This document shows positions 36,632 to 44,654 of a stretch of DNA of 64,000 bases, piece after piece; position 1 is the first letter of the stretch, and each line of letters opens with the position of its first letter. The DNA comes from Tenacibaculum skagerrakense (GTDB lineage: Bacteria > Bacteroidota > Bacteroidia > Flavobacteriales > Flavobacteriaceae). A program made the translations under genes and the position numbers. The notes beneath the pieces were generated by a model. The model had not been told where the DNA came from. It did not search any database and saw only the letters and a program-made list of their open reading frames with translations. Where the stretch lies: positions 187,290-251,289 of the forward strand of contig NZ_SLXM01000005.1 in NCBI RefSeq assembly GCF_004345825.1, in the 5' to 3' direction.

Positions 36632-36656
36632 GCGGGACGAAAGTCTCGCTTTTTTT
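36632..36656 (+). terminator. Terminator of the lanthipeptide cluster
   Basis: GCGGGAC and GTCTCGC (one G-U pair) form a 7-bp stem with a GAAA loop, followed by a run of seven T. It ends the transcript 40 bp after the exporter stop codon and before the IS element. Confidence 0.8.
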
Positions 36657-36664
36657 ATTGTAAA

Positions 36665-36689
36665 TGTCTCGTCCTGAAATAAGTTGACA
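36665..36689 (+). repeat. IS3-family left terminal inverted repeat
   Basis: 25 bp beginning TGTCTCGTCCTGAAATAAG; four mismatches to the reverse complement of the right end. Confidence 0.85.
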
Positions 36690-36694
36690 CAAAT

Positions 36695-37096
36695 TTGACT
36701 TATTTTATGGATAACAATGTAGACAAGAAAAAGCGTACCCAGCGTGATTACAATTTAGGCTTTAAATTAGCTGTAGTTTCCCAAGTAGAAAAAGGCGAGT
36801 TAACTTATAAACAAGCTCAGAAGAAGTATGGTATTCAAGGGAGGAGTACTGTTTTGGTTTGGCTGAGAAAACATGGTATCTTAGACTGGAGCAAACCTGC
36901 CTTACTAATGAAATCAAAATCCAAAGAAACACCTGCGCAAAAGATTAAGCGATTAGAACGCGAATTAGAAGATCAAAAGTTAAAGAATCAGATTCTTAAT
37001 ACCATGATTGATATCTCCGATAGTCAATATGGGACTTCTATTAGAAAAAAGTATTTATCTCAACAATCCAACGCATCAGACAAGAACAAAGCATAA
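36695..37096 (+). CDS. IS3-family transposase OrfA
   Basis: 133 residues. An N-terminal helix-turn-helix (about 10-60, RDYNLGFKLAVVSQVEKGEL and QAQKKYGIQGRSTVLVWLRKHG) is followed by a leucine-zipper helix (about 85-110), the DNA-binding and multimerising half of IS3 transposases. A slippery A6G lies near its end, in the phase needed to join OrfB by -1 frameshifting. OrfA alone usually modulates transposition. Confidence 0.93.
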   Translation: MTYFMDNNVDKKKRTQRDYNLGFKLAVVSQVEKGELTYKQAQKKYGIQGRSTVLVWLRKHGILDWSKPALLMKSKSKETPAQKIKRLERELEDQKLKNQILNTMIDISDSQYGTSIRKKYLSQQSNASDKNKA

Positions 37097-37128
37097 GTTT
37101 ATCTCGTTGTTGTCGATTGTTTGAGATA
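37045..37128 (+). other. Programmed -1 ribosomal frameshift signal
   Basis: The heptamer A AAA AAG (37045-37051) is in the OrfA reading phase required for -1 slippage. Four bases later an extended stem begins: 37056-37068 pairs with 37115-37128 (one bulge), and an inner stem pairs 37079-37087 with 37106-37114 (one mismatch). Slipping moves ribosomes into the OrfB frame, which is open from 37051 onward. Confidence 0.85.
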
Positions 37129-37932
37129 TCAAGACAAGGATTCTATCAAAGTATTAAGCGTGAGGAAGCTCGAAGAGCAGAACGTTCTAAAATCAAACCT
37201 TTAATTGTCCAAATACGTATGCAAATGCCTAGAATAGGTACCCGTAAGTTGTATTATTTGTTAAAGGATGAGTTTAATGGTCGAGGGATAAAAATAGGTA
37301 GAGATGCCCTATTTGATTACTTGCGTTCAGAATCTATGTTGATCAAACCTAAAAAGAATTATACCAAAACTACTAACTCTAAACATTGGTTACGCAAACA
37401 TCCGAATCTGATTAAAGATGCTAAGGCAATGCACCCAGAACAATACTTTGTCAGCGATATCACCTATATTAAAAGTAGAGAACGAACCCATTATTTATCT
37501 TTGGTAACCGATGCTTTTAGTAGAAAAATTATGGGATATCATTTAAGCGATGATATGAGTGCAGAAAATGTAGTTAAAGCGTTAACTATGGCCATTAAAA
37601 ATAGAATTACATCTGGACCAATGATTCATCATTCTGATAGAGGACTACAATACTGTTCAACAGTATATCAAAGTAAGCTTGAAGAACAAGGAATAAAAGC
37701 ATCAATGACAGATGGATATGACTGTTATCAAAATGCTATAGCAGAAAGAATCAATGGAATTTTGAAACATGAATTTTTAATGTATAAATGTAATACAAGA
37801 AAGGAACTGGAAAAACTTATAAAACAATCAATAAATGTTTATAATAATTTAAGACCTCACTTGAGTTTGAATATGAAAACTCCTAATTTTATACACAACA
37901 AAAAACCAGAGAAGCTACCTTCTCTGGTTTAA
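37117..37932 (+). CDS. IS3-family transposase OrfB (DDE integrase)
   Basis: 271 residues from the TTG at 37117, but the frame is open upstream and reads SLSRCCRLFEISRQGFYQS, so the natural product is the OrfAB fusion made by frameshifting at 37045-37051. The rve integrase core has FVSDITYIKS (first Asp), HHSDRGLQYCS (second Asp) and the DCYQNAIAERINGILKHE block (Glu). All three catalytic residues are present. Confidence 0.93.
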   Translation: MFEISRQGFYQSIKREEARRAERSKIKPLIVQIRMQMPRIGTRKLYYLLKDEFNGRGIKIGRDALFDYLRSESMLIKPKKNYTKTTNSKHWLRKHPNLIKDAKAMHPEQYFVSDITYIKSRERTHYLSLVTDAFSRKIMGYHLSDDMSAENVVKALTMAIKNRITSGPMIHHSDRGLQYCSTVYQSKLEEQGIKASMTDGYDCYQNAIAERINGILKHEFLMYKCNTRKELEKLIKQSINVYNNLRPHLSLNMKTPNFIHNKKPEKLPSLV

Positions 37933-37949
37933 ATATTATTTTTTTAAAC

Positions 37950-37974
37950 TGTCAACCTATTTTAGGACGACTCA
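37950..37974 (-). repeat. IS3-family right terminal inverted repeat
   Basis: 25 bp; the minus strand begins TGAGTCGTCCTAAAATAGG, matching the left end at 21 of 25 positions. Confidence 0.85.
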
Positions 37975-38032
37975 AAATGCTTTTTTCTGCCAAATTAATG
38001 ATGATTAAGTTTTTTGATTTTTAAAAAGAGGG

Positions 38033-38040
38033 TAATTTTG
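38033..38040 (+). promoter_or_regulatory. Promoter of the decarboxylase gene
   Basis: TAATTTTG fits TAnnTTTG and is preceded after a 16-bp spacer by TTG (38014-38016). It ends 17 bp before the ATG. The whole promoter lies outside the IS element. Confidence 0.55.
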
Positions 38041-38057
38041 TAACAAATACGTTATTT

Positions 38058-39500
38058 ATGAAAAATCACTTCGATATGTCTCTAGAAGACATGAAGTCTT
38101 ATGGATATAAAATTGTTGATTTAATCGCAGAGCATTGGAACAGTATTCAAACTAAGAAACCTTTTGCTGAGCCAAAAACCCGTGATGATCTTGATAAAAT
38201 TTTTTTGGAAGCAGCTCCAGAACAACCAACAGAAGCCAATAAGGTTTTAGATTTTATTGTGGAAAATGTACTGCCAAACAGTACGTACACTATGCATCCA
38301 AAATTCTATTCTTTTGTACCAGGTCCAAGTAACTTTATTAGTACAATGGCTGATACATTAGCTACAGGATTTAATATTTTTTCTGGAGGTTGGTTGGTTT
38401 CTTCTGCTGCGGCAGAGTTAGAAATTGTTACGATTAATTGGCTGTTGAAAATGTTTAACTTCCCGATAAAACAGGGAGGTGGAATTTTTACAAGCGGAGG
38501 TTCAATGGCAAACTTAACTGCTTTAGTTACAGCTAGAAGAATTAAATGTGGCGATGATTTTTCTAAAGCAGTTATTTATTTATCAGATCAGGCGCATTCC
38601 TCTAATATTAAAGCCATCCGTATTTTAGGATTTAAAAAGGAACAAATTAGAATTATTCCTACTGATTTTGAGTTTAGGATTGGGATTAATAAGCTTAAAA
38701 ACGCTATTGCTAAAGATAAGTTAGAAGGTTTACAACCATTCTGTTTTATTGCCAATGCAGGAACTACTAATACTGGTACTGTAGACCCTCTTCATGAAAT
38801 TGCAGATATCTGTGAAGATGAAAACATATGGTTACATGTTGATGGAGCTTATGGTGGAGCTGCAATTTTAGCAAAAAAAGGACAGCGAATGTTACGTGGT
38901 ATAGAACGAGCTGATTCTTTAACTGTAGATCCTCATAAATGGTTTTTTCAACCTTATGAAATAGGATGTTTATTAGTTAAAGATGCTTCTTGGTTAAGTG
39001 GTACGTTTAGTGAGAAACCTGAGTATTTAAGAGATGTTGAAGGAAACGAATCCGAAATCAACTTTTATGATTACGGTGTACAATTAACAAGAAGATTAAG
39101 AGCATTAAAGTTTTATACATCCATACAAACTTATGGATTAGCAGCTTTTAGAGATGCCGTTACTTATAATATTGAATTAACAGAGAAGGTTGAAGAGCAT
39201 TTGAGAAATAGTAAAGTTTGGGAAGTAGTTTCTCCTGCAACATTGGCAGTCATCAATTTTAGGTATCATCCAATCAATGAAAATTTGGAAGAGAAAGTTA
39301 TTGATGAACTTAATCAAAAGATTTCTCAACGAGTTATGGAAACAAGAGAAGCTGTTTTTGTAACTACAATATTGAACAAACAAATAGTTTTACGAATGTG
39401 TTTAATCAATCCTAAAACAACTTTTGAAGATGTTTTTGATACCTTAACGAATTGTGAACAATACGGAAAAGAAATATTGAATAGTTTAAAAACTACATAA
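38058..39500 (+). CDS. PLP-dependent group II decarboxylase (aromatic amino acid type)
   Basis: 480 residues of the group II decarboxylase family, which includes aromatic amino acid, histidine and glutamate decarboxylases. The PLP lysine is in LTVDPHKWFFQP; LHVDGAYGGAA carries the PLP-ring Asp; GIFTSGGSMANLTAL binds phosphate. NSTYTMHPKFYSF near the N-terminus resembles the substrate region of aromatic and tyrosine decarboxylases. The product would be an amine and CO2. The substrate cannot be fixed by eye. It is separated from the lanthipeptide cluster by the IS element and has its own promoter and terminator. Confidence 0.88.
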   Translation: MKNHFDMSLEDMKSYGYKIVDLIAEHWNSIQTKKPFAEPKTRDDLDKIFLEAAPEQPTEANKVLDFIVENVLPNSTYTMHPKFYSFVPGPSNFISTMADTLATGFNIFSGGWLVSSAAAELEIVTINWLLKMFNFPIKQGGGIFTSGGSMANLTALVTARRIKCGDDFSKAVIYLSDQAHSSNIKAIRILGFKKEQIRIIPTDFEFRIGINKLKNAIAKDKLEGLQPFCFIANAGTTNTGTVDPLHEIADICEDENIWLHVDGAYGGAAILAKKGQRMLRGIERADSLTVDPHKWFFQPYEIGCLLVKDASWLSGTFSEKPEYLRDVEGNESEINFYDYGVQLTRRLRALKFYTSIQTYGLAAFRDAVTYNIELTEKVEEHLRNSKVWEVVSPATLAVINFRYHPINENLEEKVIDELNQKISQRVMETREAVFVTTILNKQIVLRMCLINPKTTFEDVFDTLTNCEQYGKEILNSLKTT

Positions 39501-39507
39501 ATGACAT

Positions 39508-39539
39508 AAAAAAAACCTGCTAATTAGCAGGTTTTTTTT
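39508..39539. terminator. Bidirectional terminator (decarboxylase / purA)
   Basis: A perfect 32-bp palindrome with core ACCTGCTAATTAGCAGGT and eight A and eight T at the ends, between convergent genes. Confidence 0.92.
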
Positions 39540-39558
39540 ATGTATTATAATTAATGAT

Positions 39559-40830
39559 TTACATCATTATTGTCTGTTTTCTATCAGGACCAACCGAAAC
39601 AATACTTACAGGAACTTCAGTTTCTTGCTCGATAAACTTAATATAATTTACTAAGTTTTCTGGTAAAGTGTCTTTTTCAGTCATTCCAGTTAAATCCGCA
39701 GCCCAACCTTTAAATTCAGTATAAATAGGCTCTACATTTTCAGGTTCAATGTTATAAGGTAAATGCTGAATCGTTTCTCCTTTATATATATAAGCAGTAC
39801 ATACTTTTAATGTATCAAAGCCAGATAAAACATCTCCTTTCATCATCATTAATTGTGTAACACCGTTAACTTGTACTGCATATTTTAACGCAACTAAATC
39901 TAACCATCCACAACGACGAGGACGACCAGTAGTTGCTCCAAATTCATGTCCAACTCTTCCCATAGTTTCTCCAACTTCGTCAAATAATTCGGTAGGGAAA
40001 GGTCCAGAACCAACTCTTGTAGTGTAAGCTTTAAAAATTCCAAATACATCTTTAATTCTATTTGGAGCAATTCCTAAACCTGTACATGCACCAGCAGCAG
40101 TTGTATTACTTGAAGTTACAAAAGGATACGTTCCAAAATCAATATCAAGTAAAGAACCTTGAGCTCCTTCTGCTAGAATTGTTTTACCTTCTTTTATAGC
40201 TCCGTTTAAAAACGCTTCAGAATCAATAAACTGCAAAGTCTTTAATTTGTCAATTCCTCTACAAAATTCAGCTTCTAATTCATCTAAATCATATTGAATA
40301 TCAACTTCAAAGAAGTCTAACATTTTAATGTGTTTTTCAGTAAGCGCTTTGTATTTTTCTTTCCAATCATCTAATTCTAAATCTCCAACGCGCATACCAT
40401 TTCTACCAGTCTTGTCCATATAAGTTGGGCCAATTCCTTTTAAAGTAGAACCAATTTTTGCTTTACCTTTTGAAGTTTCAGAAGCTGCATCTAACAAACG
40501 GTGTGTAGGTAAAATTAAATGCGCTTTTCTAGAAATTAGTAATTTATCGGTGTAATTGATATTATGTTGATCTAAATTTTCTAATTCTTTTTTGAAAATT
40601 ACTGGATCAATTACCACACCATTTCCTACAACATTTAATGCTGTTTTATGAAAAATTCCAGAAGGAATTGTGTGTAAAACGTATTTGTTTCCATCAAATA
40701 CTAAAGTGTGACCAGCATTAGGTCCACCTTGAAAGCGAGCAATAATATCATAGTTCTGAGTTAGAACATCAACAATTTTTCCTTTTCCTTCATCTCCCCA
40801 TTGCAAGCCGAGTAATAAATCTACCGCCAT
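39559..40830 (-). CDS. purA: Adenylosuccinate synthase
   Basis: 423 residues, standard length. The enzyme condenses IMP with aspartate using GTP in the first committed step to AMP. Motifs: LLLGLQWGDEGKGKIVD (P-loop, catalytic Asp), FQGGPNAGHTLV (catalytic His), GIGPTYMDKTGRNGMRV and TTGRPRRCGWLD. It follows the Fur-family gene by 31 bp on the same strand. Confidence 0.98.
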   Translation of the reverse strand: MAVDLLLGLQWGDEGKGKIVDVLTQNYDIIARFQGGPNAGHTLVFDGNKYVLHTIPSGIFHKTALNVVGNGVVIDPVIFKKELENLDQHNINYTDKLLISRKAHLILPTHRLLDAASETSKGKAKIGSTLKGIGPTYMDKTGRNGMRVGDLELDDWKEKYKALTEKHIKMLDFFEVDIQYDLDELEAEFCRGIDKLKTLQFIDSEAFLNGAIKEGKTILAEGAQGSLLDIDFGTYPFVTSSNTTAAGACTGLGIAPNRIKDVFGIFKAYTTRVGSGPFPTELFDEVGETMGRVGHEFGATTGRPRRCGWLDLVALKYAVQVNGVTQLMMMKGDVLSGFDTLKVCTAYIYKGETIQHLPYNIEPENVEPIYTEFKGWAADLTGMTEKDTLPENLVNYIKFIEQETEVPVSIVSVGPDRKQTIMM

Positions 40831-40861
40831 TATTTAGTGTGTTGTTATGTGTGTTTAAAGT

Positions 40862-41311
40862 TTATTTTGAGTTTCTTTTTGTTCCGTAGAAATAAAGCGA
40901 ATGGTTGTGGATGTCTATATCGAACACATCCTCAATGGTTTTTTTGATAATTTGAATTCTTGGATCGCAAAATTCTTTTACTTCACCTGAGTCTGTAAGA
41001 ATTACATGGTCGTGATTTTTATCAAAATAACTCTTTTCATAACGAGCCATTGATTGACCATCAAACTGATGCTTACGAACCAATCCACACTCTAATAACA
41101 AGTCCATAGTGTTGTATAAGGTTGCTCTACTAACACGATAGTTTTTATTTTTCATTTTGATATATAAAGATTCAATATCAAAATGCTCGTCAGCATCGTA
41201 AATTTCTTGTAAAATAGCATATCGTTCAGGAGTTTTACGGTGCTTATTTTCTTCTAGAAAAGTAGTAAATACTTTTTTTACGATTTCTTGATTTTCAGCT
41301 GGATTGCTCAT
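40862..41311 (-). CDS. Fur-family transcriptional regulator
   Basis: 149 residues: a winged helix (about 15-90, with [14 protein letters not shown] and [21 protein letters not shown]) and a dimer domain carrying [17 protein letters not shown] and HNHSLYFYG. The H-D-H and later His residues fit regulatory metal binding. The structural CxxC zinc motifs near the C-terminus of classical Fur are missing, with one Cys left in EFCDPR. The metal or peroxide specificity is unknown. Placement ahead of purA with a 31-bp gap is common in flavobacteria. Confidence 0.9.
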   Translation of the reverse strand: MSNPAENQEIVKKVFTTFLEENKHRKTPERYAILQEIYDADEHFDIESLYIKMKNKNYRVSRATLYNTMDLLLECGLVRKHQFDGQSMARYEKSYFDKNHDHVILTDSGEVKEFCDPRIQIIKKTIEDVFDIDIHNHSLYFYGTKRNSK

Positions 41312-41334
41312 ATAGGTTGAAATTTACCAAAAAG

Positions 41335-41342
41335 CAAATTTA
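41335..41342 (-). promoter_or_regulatory. Promoter -7 element for the Fur-family gene
   Basis: CAAATTTA on the plus strand is TAAATTTG on the minus strand, 24 bp before the ATG, fitting TAnnTTTG. Confidence 0.45.
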
Positions 41343-41385
41343 CGTTTATTTATGAATAAAAAAAGCTAACTACAGAAGAATATAT

Positions 41386-43605
41386 CTACAAACTATTAAC
41401 ACGTGTAACTTTTTGTACACCCTCAACTTTTTTGATATTATTGATAAGTTTCGTAAGCTGGTTCTTGTTTTTAATTGTTAGTGATATTTTACCTTCAAAA
41501 ATACCCGCATTTCCAGAGATATTGATACTGTTAATAAAAACATCCATATTACTAGAAATAATTCGTGTTATATTATTTACAATTCCTTTATTGTCAACGC
41601 CACTGATCATAAGAATTGCAGAGAATTCTTGTTTTGTAGAGTCTATCCATTTTGCTTTTATAATTCTGTATGCAAAGTTTGATTGTAAAGAAATGGCATT
41701 CGGACAGTTGTTTTTATGAACTTTAATACCGTCGTTAATTGTAACAAATCCAAAAACTGAATCACCAGGAATTGGTTTACAACAAACAGACAACGAATAT
41801 TCTAATTTTTCCTCTTCTTGTCCAAATACTAAAGCATCATATTTACTGGTAACTTCTTCGGTGTCAATTATGTTTTTATGAGAACCTCTTTTAAATGGAT
41901 TCTTCAAGAAATTCATGATAGGACTAGACCTTTGATTAACAAATTCTTTTAAAAGAGTATTGTCAATGGCACCATTTCCTATTCTATAAAATAAATCGAA
42001 ACTGGTTTGTAAATTAAAGTAACTAGCTATTTCATGAACTAATTTTTCGTCGTAATTAATTTTTAAATGACGTAGCTTTCTTGCTAAGATTGCTTTTCCT
42101 TCTTCGGCTATCTTTTTCTCATCTGCTTTTAATGCCGATTTAATTTTTGTTCTAGCACGGGCAGTCATAACAAAATCTAACCAACGAGAATTTGGTTTGT
42201 TAGTCGCAGAAGTTAAAATGTCAACTTGGTCACCACTTTTTAACTCGTAGCTTAAAGGAACTAATTTCCCATTTACTTTGGCACCTCTAGTTTTTAGACC
42301 AACATCAGTATGTATAGCAAAAGCAAAATCTAATGCCGAAGCACCTTTAGGTAGCGATTTAAGATCACCTTTAGGAGTGAATACATAAATTTCTTTTGCG
42401 TACAGGTTTAGTTTGAAGTCTTCAACAAAATCTACCGCGTTTAAGGTATTGTTTTCAAGAGTTTCCTTTAGTTTGTTTAGCCAGTCATCTAAACCATTAT
42501 CGTTTTCATTTCCTTGCTTATACTTAAAATGCGCTGCATATCCTTTTTCGGCAATTTCGTCCATTCTTTGAGAACGAATTTGTACTTCAACCCATTTAGC
42601 ATCAGGCCCAACAACAGTTATGTGTAAGGCTTCATACCCTGTAGACTTTGGCTGTGAAATCCAATCTCTTAAACGAGCTGGGTTAGGCTTGTAAAAATCA
42701 GTAACAATAGAGTATATTTTCCAAGCATCAAATTTTTCATCACCAGAAGTAGGCTCATAAATAATTCGAATCGCAAACTTATCATATACTTCATCAAAAG
42801 AAACGTTTTGCTTTCGCATTTTTCTTCTGATAGAATAGATAGATTTAAACCTTCCTTTTATTTGATAATTAAAGCCAACTTGGTCTAAAGCTTCTCTAAT
42901 TTTAGAATTGAAAGAATCAATATACCGTTGTTGTTCTTCTTTGTTTTCCTTTATTTTAAGTAAAATATCGTTGTAAACATCAGGTTCAGTATATTTTAAC
43001 CCTAAGTCTTCTAGTTCAGTTTTAATGTTATAAAGCCCTAAACGATGTGCAAGAGGAGCATAAATGTATAACGTTTCGGATGCAATTTTCACCTGTTTGT
43101 GAGGTGGCATAGAATCCATAGTTTGCATATTATGCAATCTATCAGCAATTTTTATCAATATTACACGAACATCGTCATGTAATGTTAATAACATTTTTCT
43201 AAAATTCTCTGCTTGAATCGAATAATCCTGATCTTGTTTTAGTCGAGAAATCTTGGTAAGTCCACTAACAATTCTAGCTACTGTTTCACCGAATAACTGT
43301 TGCATATCGTCAACCGTATACTGGGTATCTTCAACAACATCATGTAACAAAGCTGCTGCAATAGAAGTAGCACCTAAGCCTATTTCGTAGGCAACAATTT
43401 TTGCCACAGCAATAGGGTGAAAAATATAAGGTTCGCCAGATTTTCTTCTCTGGCTAGAATGTGCTTCTACAGCTACCTCAAAAGCTTTACGTATAAGTTT
43501 TTTATCGTCTTCAGATAAAGTTTGATAAGTCCCTTTTAGCAAATCTTTGTAGCGATTTGCTATTTCCTTGTTTTCTTCTTCTATCGTTGCTGTGTACTCC
43601 ATCAT
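41386..43605 (-). CDS. Bifunctional (p)ppGpp synthetase/hydrolase (RelA/SpoT)
   Basis: 739 residues in the long RSH layout: an HD hydrolase domain (about 30-190, with HSSQRRKSGEPYIFHPIAV and LLHDVVEDT), a synthetase domain (about 235-375, with RFKSIYSIRRKM and STGYEALHITV), a TGS domain (about 400-460, YVFTPKGDLKSLPKGASALDFA) and a C-terminal ACT domain (about 665-739). The hydrolase HD and HDVVED motifs are kept, so both activities are plausible. It sets alarmone levels in the stringent response. It is a single gene with a 180-bp upstream gap that holds an inverted repeat. Confidence 0.96.
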   Translation of the reverse strand: MMEYTATIEEENKEIANRYKDLLKGTYQTLSEDDKKLIRKAFEVAVEAHSSQRRKSGEPYIFHPIAVAKIVAYEIGLGATSIAAALLHDVVEDTQYTVDDMQQLFGETVARIVSGLTKISRLKQDQDYSIQAENFRKMLLTLHDDVRVILIKIADRLHNMQTMDSMPPHKQVKIASETLYIYAPLAHRLGLYNIKTELEDLGLKYTEPDVYNDILLKIKENKEEQQRYIDSFNSKIREALDQVGFNYQIKGRFKSIYSIRRKMRKQNVSFDEVYDKFAIRIIYEPTSGDEKFDAWKIYSIVTDFYKPNPARLRDWISQPKSTGYEALHITVVGPDAKWVEVQIRSQRMDEIAEKGYAAHFKYKQGNENDNGLDDWLNKLKETLENNTLNAVDFVEDFKLNLYAKEIYVFTPKGDLKSLPKGASALDFAFAIHTDVGLKTRGAKVNGKLVPLSYELKSGDQVDILTSATNKPNSRWLDFVMTARARTKIKSALKADEKKIAEEGKAILARKLRHLKINYDEKLVHEIASYFNLQTSFDLFYRIGNGAIDNTLLKEFVNQRSSPIMNFLKNPFKRGSHKNIIDTEEVTSKYDALVFGQEEEKLEYSLSVCCKPIPGDSVFGFVTINDGIKVHKNNCPNAISLQSNFAYRIIKAKWIDSTKQEFSAILMISGVDNKGIVNNITRIISSNMDVFINSINISGNAGIFEGKISLTIKNKNQLTKLINNIKKVEGVQKVTRVNSL

Positions 43606-43698
43606 TACAGGGGATTTATTAATCTACTTACATTGTAAAGTGAAAGTACTATAAAGATTTGTAATGAACAAGTTTTGTCATTGCAAAAAAAGATGTTA

Positions 43699-43719
43699 AC
43701 TGATTATAACTTAATCAGT
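43699..43719. promoter_or_regulatory. Inverted repeat upstream of the RelA/SpoT gene
   Basis: ACTGATTA and TAATCAGT are perfect 8-bp arms around TAACT, 94 bp before the start codon. No T-run follows, so an operator is more likely than a terminator. It lies between the TrmH-family stop and the RSH start. Confidence 0.3.
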
Positions 43720-43785
43720 ATAACTGGATGAGAAAACAATTCTAATTAAGGTTTTATGTTGATGTTTGTTTGTTTTAGAAGAGTA

Positions 43786-44583
43786 CTAAATAAAATTACG
43801 TTGTCTTTTAGCTTCAAAAACAGCGATAGCACAAGCTACAGACACATTCATAGAATCAATTTTTCCTTGCATAGGTATGTTTATGTTTTGTGTGGCTTTT
43901 TCTCTCCAGATTTCAGTTAAACCTGTAGCTTCAGTACCAACAACTATTGCACTTGCTTTGGTATAATCCTCTTTGTGGTAAGCATTAGAATTTTGGAGTG
44001 TAGCACTGTATATATTAATATTGTTTTGTAGTAAGAAATGAATAATATTTTCTGATGAATCTACAGCTATTTGATTCGTAAACACACATCCTACACTTGA
44101 GCGAATAATATTTGGATTAAACAGATCTGTTTTTGGGTTTGCAATTAAAACTGCATCAACATTAGCGGCATCAGCAGTTCGTAACATAGCTCCAATATTA
44201 CCTGGTTTTTCAATTCCTTCCATTACCATGATTAGTGGAGTAGGAGTGTTGAATTTTAAGTTAGATAATGAAAAATCAATGCTTTGAACAACAGCTATAA
44301 TTCCTTCGGTAGTTTCACGATATGCTAGCTTTTCATATACCTCTTTTGAAATTTCAATGCGCTCAATGTCTTTAGGAAGTTGATTTAAAATTTCTTCATT
44401 GTCGATTGTATTATCATTAATAAATAAAACAGTTTTAATCTTGTAACTGCTATCTATCACAAGAGAAATTTCTCGTTTACCTTCTACTAAAAAAAGCTGT
44501 TTCTTTTTTCGTTCTCTTGATTTTTCTTGAAGCTTTATAAGCTCTTTTATATACGAGTTTTGAATGCTAGATATATTCTTCAT
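43786..44583 (-). CDS. TrmH/SpoU-family RNA 2'-O-ribose methyltransferase
   Basis: 265 residues: an N-terminal substrate-binding domain (about 1-95, with LIKLQEKSRERKKKQLFLVEGKREI) and a SPOUT domain with motif 1 EGIEKPGNIGAMLRTADAAN, VGTEATGLTE and motif 3 IPMQGKIDSMNVSVACAIAVFEA. It uses SAM to methylate ribose in rRNA or tRNA; the target base is not known. It is a single gene whose -7 element is only 6 bp ahead of the ATG, suggesting a very short or absent leader. Confidence 0.93.
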   Translation of the reverse strand: MKNISSIQNSYIKELIKLQEKSRERKKKQLFLVEGKREISLVIDSSYKIKTVLFINDNTIDNEEILNQLPKDIERIEISKEVYEKLAYRETTEGIIAVVQSIDFSLSNLKFNTPTPLIMVMEGIEKPGNIGAMLRTADAANVDAVLIANPKTDLFNPNIIRSSVGCVFTNQIAVDSSENIIHFLLQNNINIYSATLQNSNAYHKEDYTKASAIVVGTEATGLTEIWREKATQNINIPMQGKIDSMNVSVACAIAVFEAKRQRNFI

Positions 44584-44588
44584 TACCG

Positions 44589-44596
44589 CAAAAATA
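44589..44596 (-). promoter_or_regulatory. Promoter -7 element for the methyltransferase gene
   Basis: CAAAAATA reads TATTTTTG on the minus strand; only 5 bases separate it from the start codon, so transcription would begin at or near the ATG. Confidence 0.4.
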
Positions 44597-44620
44597 CTTA
44601 AAACATCTTTTATTGTTAGA

Positions 44621-44649
44621 ATAAAAAAGCTCGGTGTAAACCGAGCTTT
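44621..44649 (-). terminator. Terminator of the amidohydrolase pair
   Basis: AAAGCTCGG and CCGAGCTTT form a perfect 9-bp stem around a 6-nt loop; on the minus strand a T-run follows (44628-44621). Confidence 0.85.
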
Positions 44650-44654
44650 ATAAA

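Larger units (their letters stand above)
36665..37974 (+). mobile_element. Complete IS3-family insertion sequence, 1310 bp
   Basis: Two overlapping-function transposase frames are enclosed by 25-bp terminal inverted repeats (36665-36689 and 37950-37974, 21 of 25 matching) that begin with TG and end with CA, as in IS3 elements. AAA flanks each side and may be a 3-bp target duplication. Both frames and the frameshift signal are intact, so the element may be active. It inserted behind the cluster terminator and interrupts no recognised gene. Confidence 0.92.

Noticed and set aside
36593..37976. Disruption of the lanthipeptide cluster by the IS element
   Set aside because: The exporter gene is full length and its terminator at 36632-36656 precedes the insertion, so the cluster is not broken.
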